The notes beneath the pieces are model-generated. The model was given only the letters and a program-made list of their open reading frames with translations. It did no database searches and was not told the DNA's origin. Positions 8,209 to 16,368 of a DNA stretch of 64,000 nucleotides are shown piece after piece. This DNA is from Meridianimarinicoccus sp044221805. Lineage in GTDB: Bacteria > Pseudomonadota > Alphaproteobacteria > Rhodobacterales > Rhodobacteraceae. Location: the NCBI GenBank assembly GCA_044221805.1, contig JBGAOK010000005.1, forward strand, positions 4,486-68,485, read 5' to 3'. The position numbers and the translations under genes were made by a program. How positions within the stretch are numbered: position 1 is the first letter of the stretch; the number at the start of each line of letters is the position of its first letter.

Positions 8209-9318
8209 ATGTCCACGATGACCGCTGTCACCGACGCTCACGCCAACGCGATGCAGCCCGAGGACAGCCCGGCGTTGCGCGCGCTCTACCAGGGCTTCGC
8301 GGACGAACACCTGATGCCGCTCTGGACCCAGATCGGCGATCTGATGCCGGTGCATCCCAGACCGCAGGCGGTGCCTCACGTCTGGAAGTGGTCGAAGCTG
8401 CTGCCCCTGGCCGAGGAGTCCGGGCGTCTCGTCCCGGTCGGCCGCGGCGGCGAGCGCCGGGCGATCGGGCTTGCCAACCCCGGCCTCGGTGACAAGGCCT
8501 ATGTCTCGCCGACGCTCTGGGCGGCGATCCAGTACCTCGGGCCCAGGGAGACCGCGCCCGAGCATCGCCATTCGCAGAACGCCTTCCGCTTCGTGGTCGA
8601 GGGCGAGGGCGTCTGGACCGTGGTCAACGGCGACCCGGTGCGGATGAGCCGGGGCGACTTCTTGCTGACACCGGGCTGGAACTTCCACGGCCACCACAAC
8701 GATACCGACAAGCCGATGGCCTGGATCGACGGGCTCGACATCCCCTTCTCCTGGCAGAACGATGTCGGCTTCTTCGAGTTCGGTGCCGAGCGCGTCACCG
8801 ACTACGCCACGCCGAATTTCTCGCGCTCGGAACGGCTCTGGTGCCACCCGGGCCTGCGCCCGCTCTCGGGCCTGCAGGACACGGTGTCGTCTCCGATCGG
8901 CGCTTACCGCTGGGAACACACCGACCGCGCGCTGACGGAACAGCTGCTGCTCGAGGACGAGGGCCAGCCCGCCACCGTCGAGCAGGGCCATGCTGCGGTG
9001 CGCTATGTCAATCCGACCACCGGCGGCGACGTGATGCCGACGATCCGCGCCGAGTTCCACAGGTTGCGTGCCGGGGCCGCGACGCCGACGCGGCGCGAGG
9101 TCGGCTCGACGGTCTTCCAGGTGTTCGAGGGCCGGGGCGGCGTCGTCATCGACGGCGTCGAGCATCGGCTGGAGATCGGCGATCTCTTCGTCATTCCCTC
9201 GTGGGTGCCCTGGTCGCTCTGGGCCGAGACGCAGTTCGACCTGTTCCGCTTCTCGGATGCGCCGATCATGGAACGGCTGCACTTCGCCCGCACCCAGATC
9301 GAGCCGAGGGTCCGGTGA
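8209..9318 (+). CDS. Gentisate 1,2-dioxygenase
   Basis: A 369-residue bicupin dioxygenase that opens the gentisate ring to maleylpyruvate using Fe(II). The N-terminal cupin shows the metal ligands in APEHRHSQNAFRF (His119, His121) and the later His160 in GWNFHGHH. The second cupin lies around FQVFEGRGGVVIDG to VIPSWVPWSLWAE. Length and order match bacterial gentisate dioxygenases. The ATG at 8209 follows AAGGAGG. The stop overlaps the GTG start of the next gene (GTGA), so it is the first full-length gene of an operon that also carries both isomerase types, fumarylpyruvate hydrolase and 3-hydroxybenzoate 6-hydroxylase. Confidence 0.93.
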   Translation: MSTMTAVTDAHANAMQPEDSPALRALYQGFADEHLMPLWTQIGDLMPVHPRPQAVPHVWKWSKLLPLAEESGRLVPVGRGGERRAIGLANPGLGDKAYVSPTLWAAIQYLGPRETAPEHRHSQNAFRFVVEGEGVWTVVNGDPVRMSRGDFLLTPGWNFHGHHNDTDKPMAWIDGLDIPFSWQNDVGFFEFGAERVTDYATPNFSRSERLWCHPGLRPLSGLQDTVSSPIGAYRWEHTDRALTEQLLLEDEGQPATVEQGHAAVRYVNPTTGGDVMPTIRAEFHRLRAGAATPTRREVGSTVFQVFEGRGGVVIDGVEHRLEIGDLFVIPSWVPWSLWAETQFDLFRFSDAPIMERLHFARTQIEPRVR

Positions 9319-10070
9319 GCGGCGCGGGCGAGGACACCGCGCGCGCGGCCCTTCGCGCGCGGCAAGGCGCCGGCGCGCGCCACGACGCCGCCACCGCTCC
9401 CGCCCGCGAACTGGGATGGGCGCGGCGCGGCACCGCTTATTTCGCGCGCCTGCTCAACCACCTGCCTGACGACGGGTTGACCGCGCCGTCGCGCGTCCCC
9501 GGCTGGACGCGGTCGCATGTCGTCGCCCATGTCGGCTACAACGCCCGGGCGCTGGCTCGGCTGGTCGAATGCGCGCGCACCGGTGGCGAGATGCCGGCGC
9601 ACGAGTCGGCCGAGGCGCAGGCCGCCGAGGTCGAGCTCGGCGCGACGCTTCCTGCCCGGGCGCTGCGGAACCTGTTCCAGCACGCCGAGGTGCATCTGAA
9701 TGTCGAGTGGCGCGACCTGAGCGATGATCAGTGGGACGCGGTGGTCGGGGGCGTTCCCGTCCGCGACACGCCCTGGATGCGGGCGCGCGAGATCTGGCTG
9801 CACGCCGTCGATCTCGACACGACGGGCGCCTACATCGACATGCCGTCCGACATGGTCGAACGGCTGCTGCCGGAACTCGACGCCGCGTTTGGCACCGGGG
9901 GCGGTGCCGTGGCGCCGACCGATCGCAGCCTGCGGGCCGGCCGGGGGCCGGAGGTTCACGGCACGGCTGCCGGCCTGACCCGGTGGATTGCCACGAGCAG
10001 CCCTGCCGGCCTTTCCGGCAAGCCATCCCAACCCGGCGGGCCGGGCGACACCGGCCAAGTGACACGCTGA
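9315..10070 (+). CDS. DinB-fold maleylpyruvate isomerase (mycothiol-type family)
   Basis: A 251-residue protein of the MDMPI_N/DinB family, which isomerises maleylpyruvate to fumarylpyruvate in actinobacteria with mycothiol as cofactor. The three metal ligands of the Corynebacterium enzyme have clear counterparts: a His in TRSHVVAHVGYNA, and Glu and His four residues apart in REIWLHAVDLD. The GTG start at 9315 overlaps the dioxygenase stop and leaves an N-terminal extension of about 35 residues rich in Ala and Arg. An internal start is possible. Proteobacteria are not known to make mycothiol, so the thiol cofactor here is uncertain. A glutathione-type isomerase is encoded two genes downstream. 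Confidence 0.82.
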   Translation: MSGAGEDTARAALRARQGAGARHDAATAPARELGWARRGTAYFARLLNHLPDDGLTAPSRVPGWTRSHVVAHVGYNARALARLVECARTGGEMPAHESAEAQAAEVELGATLPARALRNLFQHAEVHLNVEWRDLSDDQWDAVVGGVPVRDTPWMRAREIWLHAVDLDTTGAYIDMPSDMVERLLPELDAAFGTGGGAVAPTDRSLRAGRGPEVHGTAAGLTRWIATSSPAGLSGKPSQPGGPGDTGQVTR

Positions 10071-10151
10071 CTGACGATGAACATACGATCTAACGGGCGA
10101 CTTGCCGAATGCACGGGGGAAGGCCCCGGCACATCACAGGAGGAGACGACC

Positions 10152-10871
10152 TTGACCGATACCGCCACCCAGAAGCCGGCCACCCGGCTGTTCCCGTCGC
10201 CCGAGCTTCCGACCGTTCCGGTCCGGGGCGAGCGCGCGGAGTTCCCGGTGCACCGGATCTTCTGCGTCGGCCGCAATTACGCCGAGCACGCCAGGGAGAT
10301 GGGCGTCGAGGTCGACCGAGAGGCGCCGTTTTACTTCACCAAGTCGCCGCTGGCGATCGTGCCGACCGGGGCGACGGTGCCTTACCCGCCGGGTACCGAG
10401 AACTATCACTACGAAATGGAGTTGGTGATCGCCATCGGCGCCCCGGCCTGGAAGCTTGGGGTGACGGACGCCCCCCAGGCGATCCTCGGCTTCGCCTGCG
10501 GCCTCGACATGACGCGGCGCGACCTGCAGCTCGCTGCCCGCGCCAAGCAGCGACCCTGGGACCTGGGCAAGGATTTCGAGCGCTCGGCGATCATGGCGCC
10601 GATCACCCGCGCCGCCGCCTTCACCCTGGCCGACCAGCCGATCCGGCTGAGCGTCAACGGCACCGTCCGGCAGGATGCGAAACTGTCCGACCTGGTCTGG
10701 TCGGTGGCCGAACTCGTCAGCCACCTGTCGCATTACTACCATCTGGCGCCCGGCGACCTGATCTATACCGGCACTCCAGCCGGCGTCGGGGCGGTGGTGC
10801 CGGGGGATGTGATCCATGGCACGATCGACGGGCTCGACCCGGTCGCCCTGACCGTAGGCGCCCCGGAATGA
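10152..10871 (+). CDS. Fumarylpyruvate hydrolase (FAH family)
   Basis: A 239-residue fumarylacetoacetate-hydrolase-family enzyme that cleaves fumarylpyruvate to fumarate and pyruvate. Signature segments include RIFCVGRNYAEHA, FYFTKSPLAIVP, and the metal-site acidic motif EMELVIAIG, where a Glu-x-Glu pair binds Mg/Mn, with GDLIYTGTPAGVG near the C-terminus. I chose the TTG at 10152 because AGGAGGAGA lies directly upstream; an ATG at 10077 lacks such a site. It overlaps the next gene by four bases (ATGA). Confidence 0.92.
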   Translation: MTDTATQKPATRLFPSPELPTVPVRGERAEFPVHRIFCVGRNYAEHAREMGVEVDREAPFYFTKSPLAIVPTGATVPYPPGTENYHYEMELVIAIGAPAWKLGVTDAPQAILGFACGLDMTRRDLQLAARAKQRPWDLGKDFERSAIMAPITRAAAFTLADQPIRLSVNGTVRQDAKLSDLVWSVAELVSHLSHYYHLAPGDLIYTGTPAGVGAVVPGDVIHGTIDGLDPVALTVGAPE

Positions 10872-11521
10872 CGGGTGGCCTGACCTTCCACGGCTATTTC
10901 CGCAGCTCGTCGGCCTGGCGTTGCCGGATCGCGTTCAATCTGAAGGGGATCGCGCCGGAGTTCCACCCGGTGCATCTGCGCCGGGGCGAGCAGCAGGCCG
11001 AAGCCTATCGCGCCCTCAACCCCCAGGCGCTGGTCCCGACGCTCCGGATCGGCGACGCGGTCCTGACCCAGTCGCTTGCGATCATCGAGTGGCTGGACGA
11101 GACCCACCCGGAACCGCCGCTGCTGCCCGCGGACCCGATCCGGCGGGCCGGGGCGCGGGCCTTCGCGCAGGTGATCGCCTGCGACATCCACCCGCTGCAG
11201 AACCTGCGGGTGCTCGCCTGTCTCCGCGAGAGCTTCCGCGCCGACCAGCCGGCGCTCGACGCCTGGTGCCAGCGCTGGATCGGCGACGGCCTTGCGGCCT
11301 GCGAAACACTGCTGGCACGCCAGCCCGAGGCGGCGTTCGCCTTCGGCGACCGGCCCGGCCTGGCCGAGATCTGCCTGATCCCGCAGATGGCCTCGGCCGA
11401 CCGTTTCGGTCTCGATCTGGCGCCCTTCCCGCGGCTCCGCGGGCTGCGGCAGGCCTGCGAGGCGCTTCCCGCCTTCGCCGATGCCCACGCCGCGCGGCAA
11501 CCCGACGCCGATGCCGCCTGA
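10868..11521 (+). CDS. Zeta-class GST maleylpyruvate (maleylacetoacetate) isomerase
   Basis: A 217-residue zeta-class glutathione transferase. The N-terminal signature RSSSAWRCRIAFNLKG carries the catalytic Ser and the thiol-contacting residues. The cis-Pro region is LNPQALVPTL, and QSLAIIEWLDE binds the gamma-glutamyl end of glutathione. In Gram-negative gentisate operons this family isomerises maleylpyruvate to fumarylpyruvate with glutathione. It is translationally coupled to fumarylpyruvate hydrolase. The same operon also encodes an unrelated DinB-fold isomerase for the same chemical step. Confidence 0.9.
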   Translation: MTGGLTFHGYFRSSSAWRCRIAFNLKGIAPEFHPVHLRRGEQQAEAYRALNPQALVPTLRIGDAVLTQSLAIIEWLDETHPEPPLLPADPIRRAGARAFAQVIACDIHPLQNLRVLACLRESFRADQPALDAWCQRWIGDGLAACETLLARQPEAAFAFGDRPGLAEICLIPQMASADRFGLDLAPFPRLRGLRQACEALPAFADAHAARQPDADAA

Positions 11522-11611
11522 CCGCAAGACCGGCAGAACGATCAGCCAAGGGCCGGGCCGAACCGGCCCCGACAGGACCCAACGCATGCTCCCGAAGGGA
11601 AGGAAACCCAC

Positions 11612-12844
11612 ATGACCCAGGCTCTGCCCATCCTCGTCGCCGGCGGCGGCATCGGCGGCATCTCGACCGCGCTCGGCCTTGCGCGGAAGGGGTTCCGCTC
11701 GATCGTCCTTGAAAAGGCGCCGGTTCTTGGCGAGATCGGCGCCGGCATCCAGCTCGGCCCGAACGCCTTCCATTGCTTCGACTGGCTCGGCGTCGGCGAC
11801 GAGGCGCGGGCGCTTGCCGTCTATATCGACAGCCTGCGCCTGATGGATGCGATCAGCGGCGAGGAGGTCACCCGCATTCCGCTCGACGACGCCTTCCGCA
11901 CCCGGTTCCGCAACCCCTATGGTGTCATCCACCGTGGCGATCTGCATGGCGCCCTGCTCGGCGCGGCGCGGGCGCACCCGCTGATCGAGCTTCGCACCGG
12001 ATCCGAGGTGATCGACTACGCCCAGGACGGGCGATCGGTCACCGCGACCCTCGCGGGCGGCGAGACCGTCACCGGGACGGCGCTGATCGGCGCCGACGGC
12101 CTCTGGTCGAACATCCGCAGGAAGGTCGTGGCCGACGGGGCGCCGCGGGTCTCGGGCCACACCACCTACCGGTCGGTGATCCCGACCGAACTGATGCCCG
12201 AGGATCTGCGCTGGAACGCCGCCACCCTCTGGGCCGGCCCGAAATGCCACATCGTCCACTATCCCCTGTCGGGCTGGAAGGTGTTCAACCTGGTCGTCAC
12301 CTTCCACAACAACGCACCCGAGCCGGTCGCCGGCCGGCCGGTGAGCGCCGAGGAGGTGAAGCGCGGCTTCGACCATGTCAACGCGCGGGCGAAGAAGATC
12401 ATCGACCACGGCCGGGACTGGAAGCTCTGGGTGCTCTGCGACCGCGATCCGGTCAGCAACTGGCAGGATGGCCGGGTCGTGCTGCTGGGCGATGCGGCGC
12501 ATCCGATGCTGCAGTATTTCGCCCAGGGCGCCTGCATGGCAATGGAGGACGCGGTCTGCATCGCGTCCGAACTGTCCGCGATCCCGGACCTCGAGACTGC
12601 CTTCTCGAGCTTCCAGCAGAAGCGCCGGCTGCGCACCGGCCGCGTTCAGCTGCAGTCACGCTGGATCGGCGAGCACATCTACCACCCGGCCGGCGGCCAC
12701 GCGGAACTGCGCAACGCCATTATGCGTTCGAAGACCCCGGCCGAATGGTACGACAGCGTCGAGTGGCTCTATGGCGGTTCGGGCATCGAAGGCTCATACG
12801 GCCAGTCCCGCGCCGCTGCGGCCCATGCCACCGTGGCCGCCTGA
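11612..12844 (+). CDS. mhbM: 3-hydroxybenzoate 6-hydroxylase (FAD monooxygenase)
   Basis: A 410-residue class A flavoprotein monooxygenase that para-hydroxylates 3-hydroxybenzoate to gentisate with NADH and O2. It shows the FAD-binding GxGxxG motif (VAGGGIGGISTALGL, near residues 9-23), the mid-protein DG motif (ALIGADGLWSNIRR), and the second FAD motif GDAAHPMLQYFAQGACMAME, which is near-identical across the XlnD/NagX/MhbM group. It is the last gene of the gentisate operon, 90 bp after the GST-type isomerase, with AAGGAAG upstream. This makes 3-hydroxybenzoate the most likely operon substrate. Close salicylate 5- or 1-hydroxylase relatives exist, so the exact substrate is inferred. Confidence 0.88.
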   Translation: MTQALPILVAGGGIGGISTALGLARKGFRSIVLEKAPVLGEIGAGIQLGPNAFHCFDWLGVGDEARALAVYIDSLRLMDAISGEEVTRIPLDDAFRTRFRNPYGVIHRGDLHGALLGAARAHPLIELRTGSEVIDYAQDGRSVTATLAGGETVTGTALIGADGLWSNIRRKVVADGAPRVSGHTTYRSVIPTELMPEDLRWNAATLWAGPKCHIVHYPLSGWKVFNLVVTFHNNAPEPVAGRPVSAEEVKRGFDHVNARAKKIIDHGRDWKLWVLCDRDPVSNWQDGRVVLLGDAAHPMLQYFAQGACMAMEDAVCIASELSAIPDLETAFSSFQQKRRLRTGRVQLQSRWIGEHIYHPAGGHAELRNAIMRSKTPAEWYDSVEWLYGGSGIEGSYGQSRAAAAHATVAA

Positions 12845-13344
12845 TCAGGCCGCCCGACGCGGCGGTCGGGTGGATCGGATACCACAGGCCCGAGAGGCTT
12901 GATGGCCGACGTCCTGTCAGGCCGGTGACGCCTTTGGCGGGAGTTTTGGCGCCGGCATCTCCCACCGTGCCGACAGGGGCCCATTGCCGACCAGAAGGCG
13001 CAGCGGGCCTTTCGAGCCACGGCCGGGGATCCTGACGGCCGCGGCCTTCTGCCGGCGGCCGGACGTGCCGTGGTCCGCAACGCTCCAGTCCCGGCCAATC
13101 CGCCGAGTCAGGTTCCGCGCGAACCCCGTCGTCTGCCTTGGCGCGCGGCCGGACTGTCCCGGGGCTGCGCCGGTTCCGGGCCGGAACGATCCCCCGGATC
13201 GTTTCCGCGCCGACCGTCACCCGTCATCGTCAGACGGTTCCGGCTTGCCGCAGCGCTTTCGAGCTGGCGGCGACCGCGCCCCCCCCGGTTGCCGGGCCAC
13301 CAGCATTCTGGTGCCGCGGAACCGACTTCACGTGGGTCCTGACT
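12845..13344. other. Intergenic stretch between convergent genes, nothing recognised
   Basis: About 500 bases between the 3-hydroxybenzoate hydroxylase and the Crp/Fnr-type gene, which point towards each other. Open frames in it have no family signature. I see no tRNA, IS end or strong terminator hairpin. Confidence 0.5.
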
Positions 13345-14025
13345 CTATGCGATGCCAGTCACCTGGCCTCGCAGCCGCGCGGTGTCGAGCAGGGTGACCT
13401 TCTTGTAGGCCACCCGTACCAGGCCCTTCTTCTCAAAGTCCGCGAGCACCCGGTTGACCACATCGCGGGCCACATTGGCCATTTCGCCAAGCTGTGACTG
13501 GGTCACCAACAGATCCACGGGAACCTCTCCCGGCGGCGCGATCCGCAGCAGCGTGGCGGCGATCCGACGCTCGACATTCCGGATCTGGAGCGTCGCGATG
13601 GTTGCGATCGCGATATCCATGCCGAATTCGCTGACCGCATAGAGCGCGCGCGGATTGGCCGGATCGGCGGCCCCGATCTCGTCAAGGGCCGCCAGCGGGA
13701 CGTGGAACAGCAGCGAGGGCTCGATGATCGAGAACTCCAGCACCCGGTTGCGTCGGGTGATCAGCGGCCCGTGGCCGAACCAGACGCCGCGACGGGCGAT
13801 ATGGGCCAGGGTCGTCTCGGCATCCGGCTGCGGCACATGGATACCCACGCCGCCCTCGACAATGCCGTAGATACCACCGACCTCGTCGCCCAGGTGATAG
13901 ACGAAACTGCCGACCGGGAAGGCGATCAGGCGCGCCTTGCGAAGGATCAGGGTCTGGAACGGGGCCGATTGCGCGGCAAGCCAGCCGCCCTGCAGGATCA
14001 ACTGTTCGGCTTCGGTTCGCTTCAT
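13345..14025 (-). CDS. Crp/Fnr-family transcriptional regulator
   Basis: A 226-residue regulator with a cyclic-nucleotide-binding-like beta-roll (FPVGSFVYHLGDEVGGIYGIVEG near residues 30-55) and a C-terminal winged helix (LVTQSQLGEMANVARDVVNRVLADFEKKGLV). There is no N-terminal Cys cluster, so it is not an iron-sulfur Fnr, and the cAMP pocket residues are not conserved enough to predict cAMP binding. The ATG at 14025 was chosen because the fold begins there with GAGG upstream; the longer frame is non-homologous. It diverges from the amidohydrolase/CobW operon, which it probably controls through the dyad at 14147-14166. Confidence 0.85.
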   Translation of the reverse strand: MKRTEAEQLILQGGWLAAQSAPFQTLILRKARLIAFPVGSFVYHLGDEVGGIYGIVEGGVGIHVPQPDAETTLAHIARRGVWFGHGPLITRRNRVLEFSIIEPSLLFHVPLAALDEIGAADPANPRALYAVSEFGMDIAIATIATLQIRNVERRIAATLLRIAPPGEVPVDLLVTQSQLGEMANVARDVVNRVLADFEKKGLVRVAYKKVTLLDTARLRGQVTGIA

Positions 14026-14146
14026 CGACCCTCGGGACAGCGGCGGTGTGGAACGGCGAACCAGACCGACATCCTGGTTCCGGCTCAACCAGCCTGTATC
14101 AGAGCACGTCAAAGCCGAGGGTGAACATTTCAGGATTTCCGTCCGC

Positions 14147-14166
14147 ATTGTTGCAATTCCGACAAT
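14147..14166. promoter_or_regulatory. ATTGTTG-N6-CGACAAT dyad, candidate Crp/Fnr-type operator
   Basis: Two seven-base arms, ATTGTTG and CGACAAT, match as an inverted repeat at six of seven positions around a six-base spacer. This is the geometry of Crp/Fnr-family sites (arms either side of N6). It lies in the 244-bp gap between the divergent Crp/Fnr-type regulator and the first amidohydrolase, in a locally AT-richer segment. Use by the adjacent regulator is inferred. Confidence 0.5.
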
Positions 14167-14269
14167 TCGCCGCCGGCGGGGGTGATAGCCTGACCCCGAC
14201 CGGTCGGGTGGTGTGCGTCTCGTCAGCCGCAAGACGACATCGCGGGACCGGAGCGCGGAGGACAGACGG

Positions 14270-16303
14270 ATGACACAGCAGCGAAGCGGCACGGCCGGAT
14301 CCCGGGCGGATGCGCGGCGCCGGGGTCTTCTGAAGGCGCTCGGCAGCGTGTCGATGCTGGGCTTCGCCGGTCCGGCCTTCGGGCAGGCCGTCGGCCTTCA
14401 GGATATCGGGCGGGCCACCCAACCCGCCTCGAAGGCGACCATCTTCGTCGCGCGCGAAATCCTCACCATGGACCCGGCCCGCCCGCGCGCCGAGGCCGTG
14501 GCGGTGGTCGGGCGCCGCATTGCCGCCGTCGGGTCGCTGGACGAGTTGCAGGCGATGGCCGGCGACCAGCCCTTCCGGGTGGACCGGACCTTTGCCGACA
14601 AGGTGATCATCGCGGGCTTCGTCGAACAGCACGTCCATCCGGTGCTGGCCGGGCTGACCATGCCCTCGGTCGTGATCTCGATCGAGCCCTGGGACACGGT
14701 CGGCGGCTTTTCCGAGCAGGTCCGCGACGCGGCCGGCTATCAGGCGCGCCTGATGGTGGCGCTGGCTGCCCATGGCGACGCGGCGCAGACCTTCGTGACC
14801 TGGGGCTATCACCATTACTTCCACGGCCCGATCAGCCGCGACATGCTCGATGCGCTGGCCCCGGACATCCCGGTGGTGATCTGGCACCGGTCCTGCCACG
14901 AGTTCTTCCTGAACACGAAGGTGATGGAGGTCTACGGCATCGACGACGCCTTCCTTGCCACCTTCACCGCCAGCGAGGCGGCGCAGAGCGACATGGCGGC
15001 GGGGCATTTCTACGAACAGGGCGCGCTGAAGCTGTTGCAGAAGCTGGCACCGGCCGTGGCCACCCCCGATCGGCTGCGCCAGGGCCTGGAGTTCACGGTG
15101 GACTATTACCATCGCAACGGAATCACCACCTGCTGCGAGCCGGGTGGCTTCTATTCGCGGCCGCTGCAGGACGCGATCAATGCCGTCTATTCGGCCGACC
15201 AGACGCCGTTCAACCACTACTTCATCGGCGACGGCAAGACCTTCGCGGCGGTCGAGCGGGACGATCCGGTGGCGATGGTCGCGATGGCCGAAGGCGTTCT
15301 GGACTGGGGCGCGGGGCGCACCCGTTATCTGCCGCAACAGATCAAGTTTCTGACCGATGGCGCGATCTACAGCCAGCTGATGATGATGAAGGACGGCTAT
15401 ACCGACGGCCACGAGGGCGCCTGGATCATGGACCCGGACGTGTTCGCCTATGCCTTCCAGACCTTCTGGGAGGCCGGATACCACATCCATGTCCACAACA
15501 ACGGCGATCTGGGCATGGATGTCCTGCTGGACAATCTGGAACAGGCGCAACGGCGGACCCCGCGCTTCGATCACCGCATGACCATCGTGCATTTCGGCTT
15601 CGCCCAGACCGATCAGGTCAACCGCGCCGCCCGGCTTGGCGCCATCGTCAGCGCCAATCCCTACTATGTCACGGCGCTGGCCGGCCGGTACAAGGATGTG
15701 GGCATCGGCCCGGAGCGTTCCGCCCGGATGGTGCCGCTGGCGGATGCGCGGGCGGCGGGGATGTCAATGTCGTTCCATTCCGACATGCCGATGGCGCCGG
15801 CTAAGCCTCTGCAGCTGGTCTGGTCCGCGATGACAAGGATGACCGCCGAGGGCGAGGTTGCCGGGCCGGAGCAGCGCATCGACATCGACACCGCCCTGAA
15901 AGCTATCACCATCGACGCGGCCTATTCGATCCGGCTGGAAGACGAGATCGGCTCGGTCACGCCGGGCAAGTTCGCCAACTTCACCATCCTCGACGCCAGC
16001 CCCTACGACGTGGCGCCCGAGGATCTGGTCGGGATCAAGGTCTGGGGCACCGTGCTGGAAGGCCGGGTGCAACCGGCACCGGCGGCGCTCAGGGGGGCTG
16101 CGCTGGCCCCGTCCGGACGGCTGGGAGCGGTCGCGCCCCGGCGGCTGGCCGGTCTCGATGTGCTGCCGGGCCACCAACACGGGCAGGGGAACGGGCACGG
16201 GCACGATCACGGCCACGATGGCGCCTGCGACGCCTGCGGGGCGCTGCGATACCGGCTGTCGTCGCTGGTTGCCGCGGCGCTCGACCGGGCCGGTCCGGCC
16301 TGA
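14270..16303 (+). CDS. Tat-exported YtcJ-like metal-dependent amidohydrolase with His/Cys-rich tail
   Basis: A 677-residue amidohydrolase-superfamily protein (YtcJ-like, amidohydrolase_3). The N-terminus has twin arginines and a hydrophobic stretch (ARRRGLLKALG, residues 15-40), indicating Tat export after folding. Metal-site motifs are QHVHP in place of the usual D-H-x-H, HVHNNGD, and HSD in MSFHSDMP. The last 50 residues are unusual: a His/Gly run (HQHGQGNGHGHDHGHD) followed by CDAC, which looks like a metal-binding appendage. The ATG at 14270 was chosen over the longer frame because the Tat signal begins there. It heads an operon with a second Tat amidohydrolase and a CobW-type metallochaperone. 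The substrate is unknown. Confidence 0.85.
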   Translation: MTQQRSGTAGSRADARRRGLLKALGSVSMLGFAGPAFGQAVGLQDIGRATQPASKATIFVAREILTMDPARPRAEAVAVVGRRIAAVGSLDELQAMAGDQPFRVDRTFADKVIIAGFVEQHVHPVLAGLTMPSVVISIEPWDTVGGFSEQVRDAAGYQARLMVALAAHGDAAQTFVTWGYHHYFHGPISRDMLDALAPDIPVVIWHRSCHEFFLNTKVMEVYGIDDAFLATFTASEAAQSDMAAGHFYEQGALKLLQKLAPAVATPDRLRQGLEFTVDYYHRNGITTCCEPGGFYSRPLQDAINAVYSADQTPFNHYFIGDGKTFAAVERDDPVAMVAMAEGVLDWGAGRTRYLPQQIKFLTDGAIYSQLMMMKDGYTDGHEGAWIMDPDVFAYAFQTFWEAGYHIHVHNNGDLGMDVLLDNLEQAQRRTPRFDHRMTIVHFGFAQTDQVNRAARLGAIVSANPYYVTALAGRYKDVGIGPERSARMVPLADARAAGMSMSFHSDMPMAPAKPLQLVWSAMTRMTAEGEVAGPEQRIDIDTALKAITIDAAYSIRLEDEIGSVTPGKFANFTILDASPYDVAPEDLVGIKVWGTVLEGRVQPAPAALRGAALAPSGRLGAVAPRRLAGLDVLPGHQHGQGNGHGHDHGHDGACDACGALRYRLSSLVAAALDRAGPA

Positions 16304-16368
16304 TCTTCTGCTTGCGTTCCCATTCTTGCCGCCACACGCACCGACACCAGCAAGACAGGATTTCAGCC

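Noticed and set aside
9003..10058. Minus-strand 351-codon frame opposite the DinB-type isomerase
   Set aside because: Shadow ORF; the plus strand encodes the isomerase with its three metal ligands and translational coupling.
14099..15592. Minus-strand 497-codon frame over the first amidohydrolase
   Set aside because: Shadow of the Tat amidohydrolase; no domain and His/Arg-rich composition typical of antisense frames.
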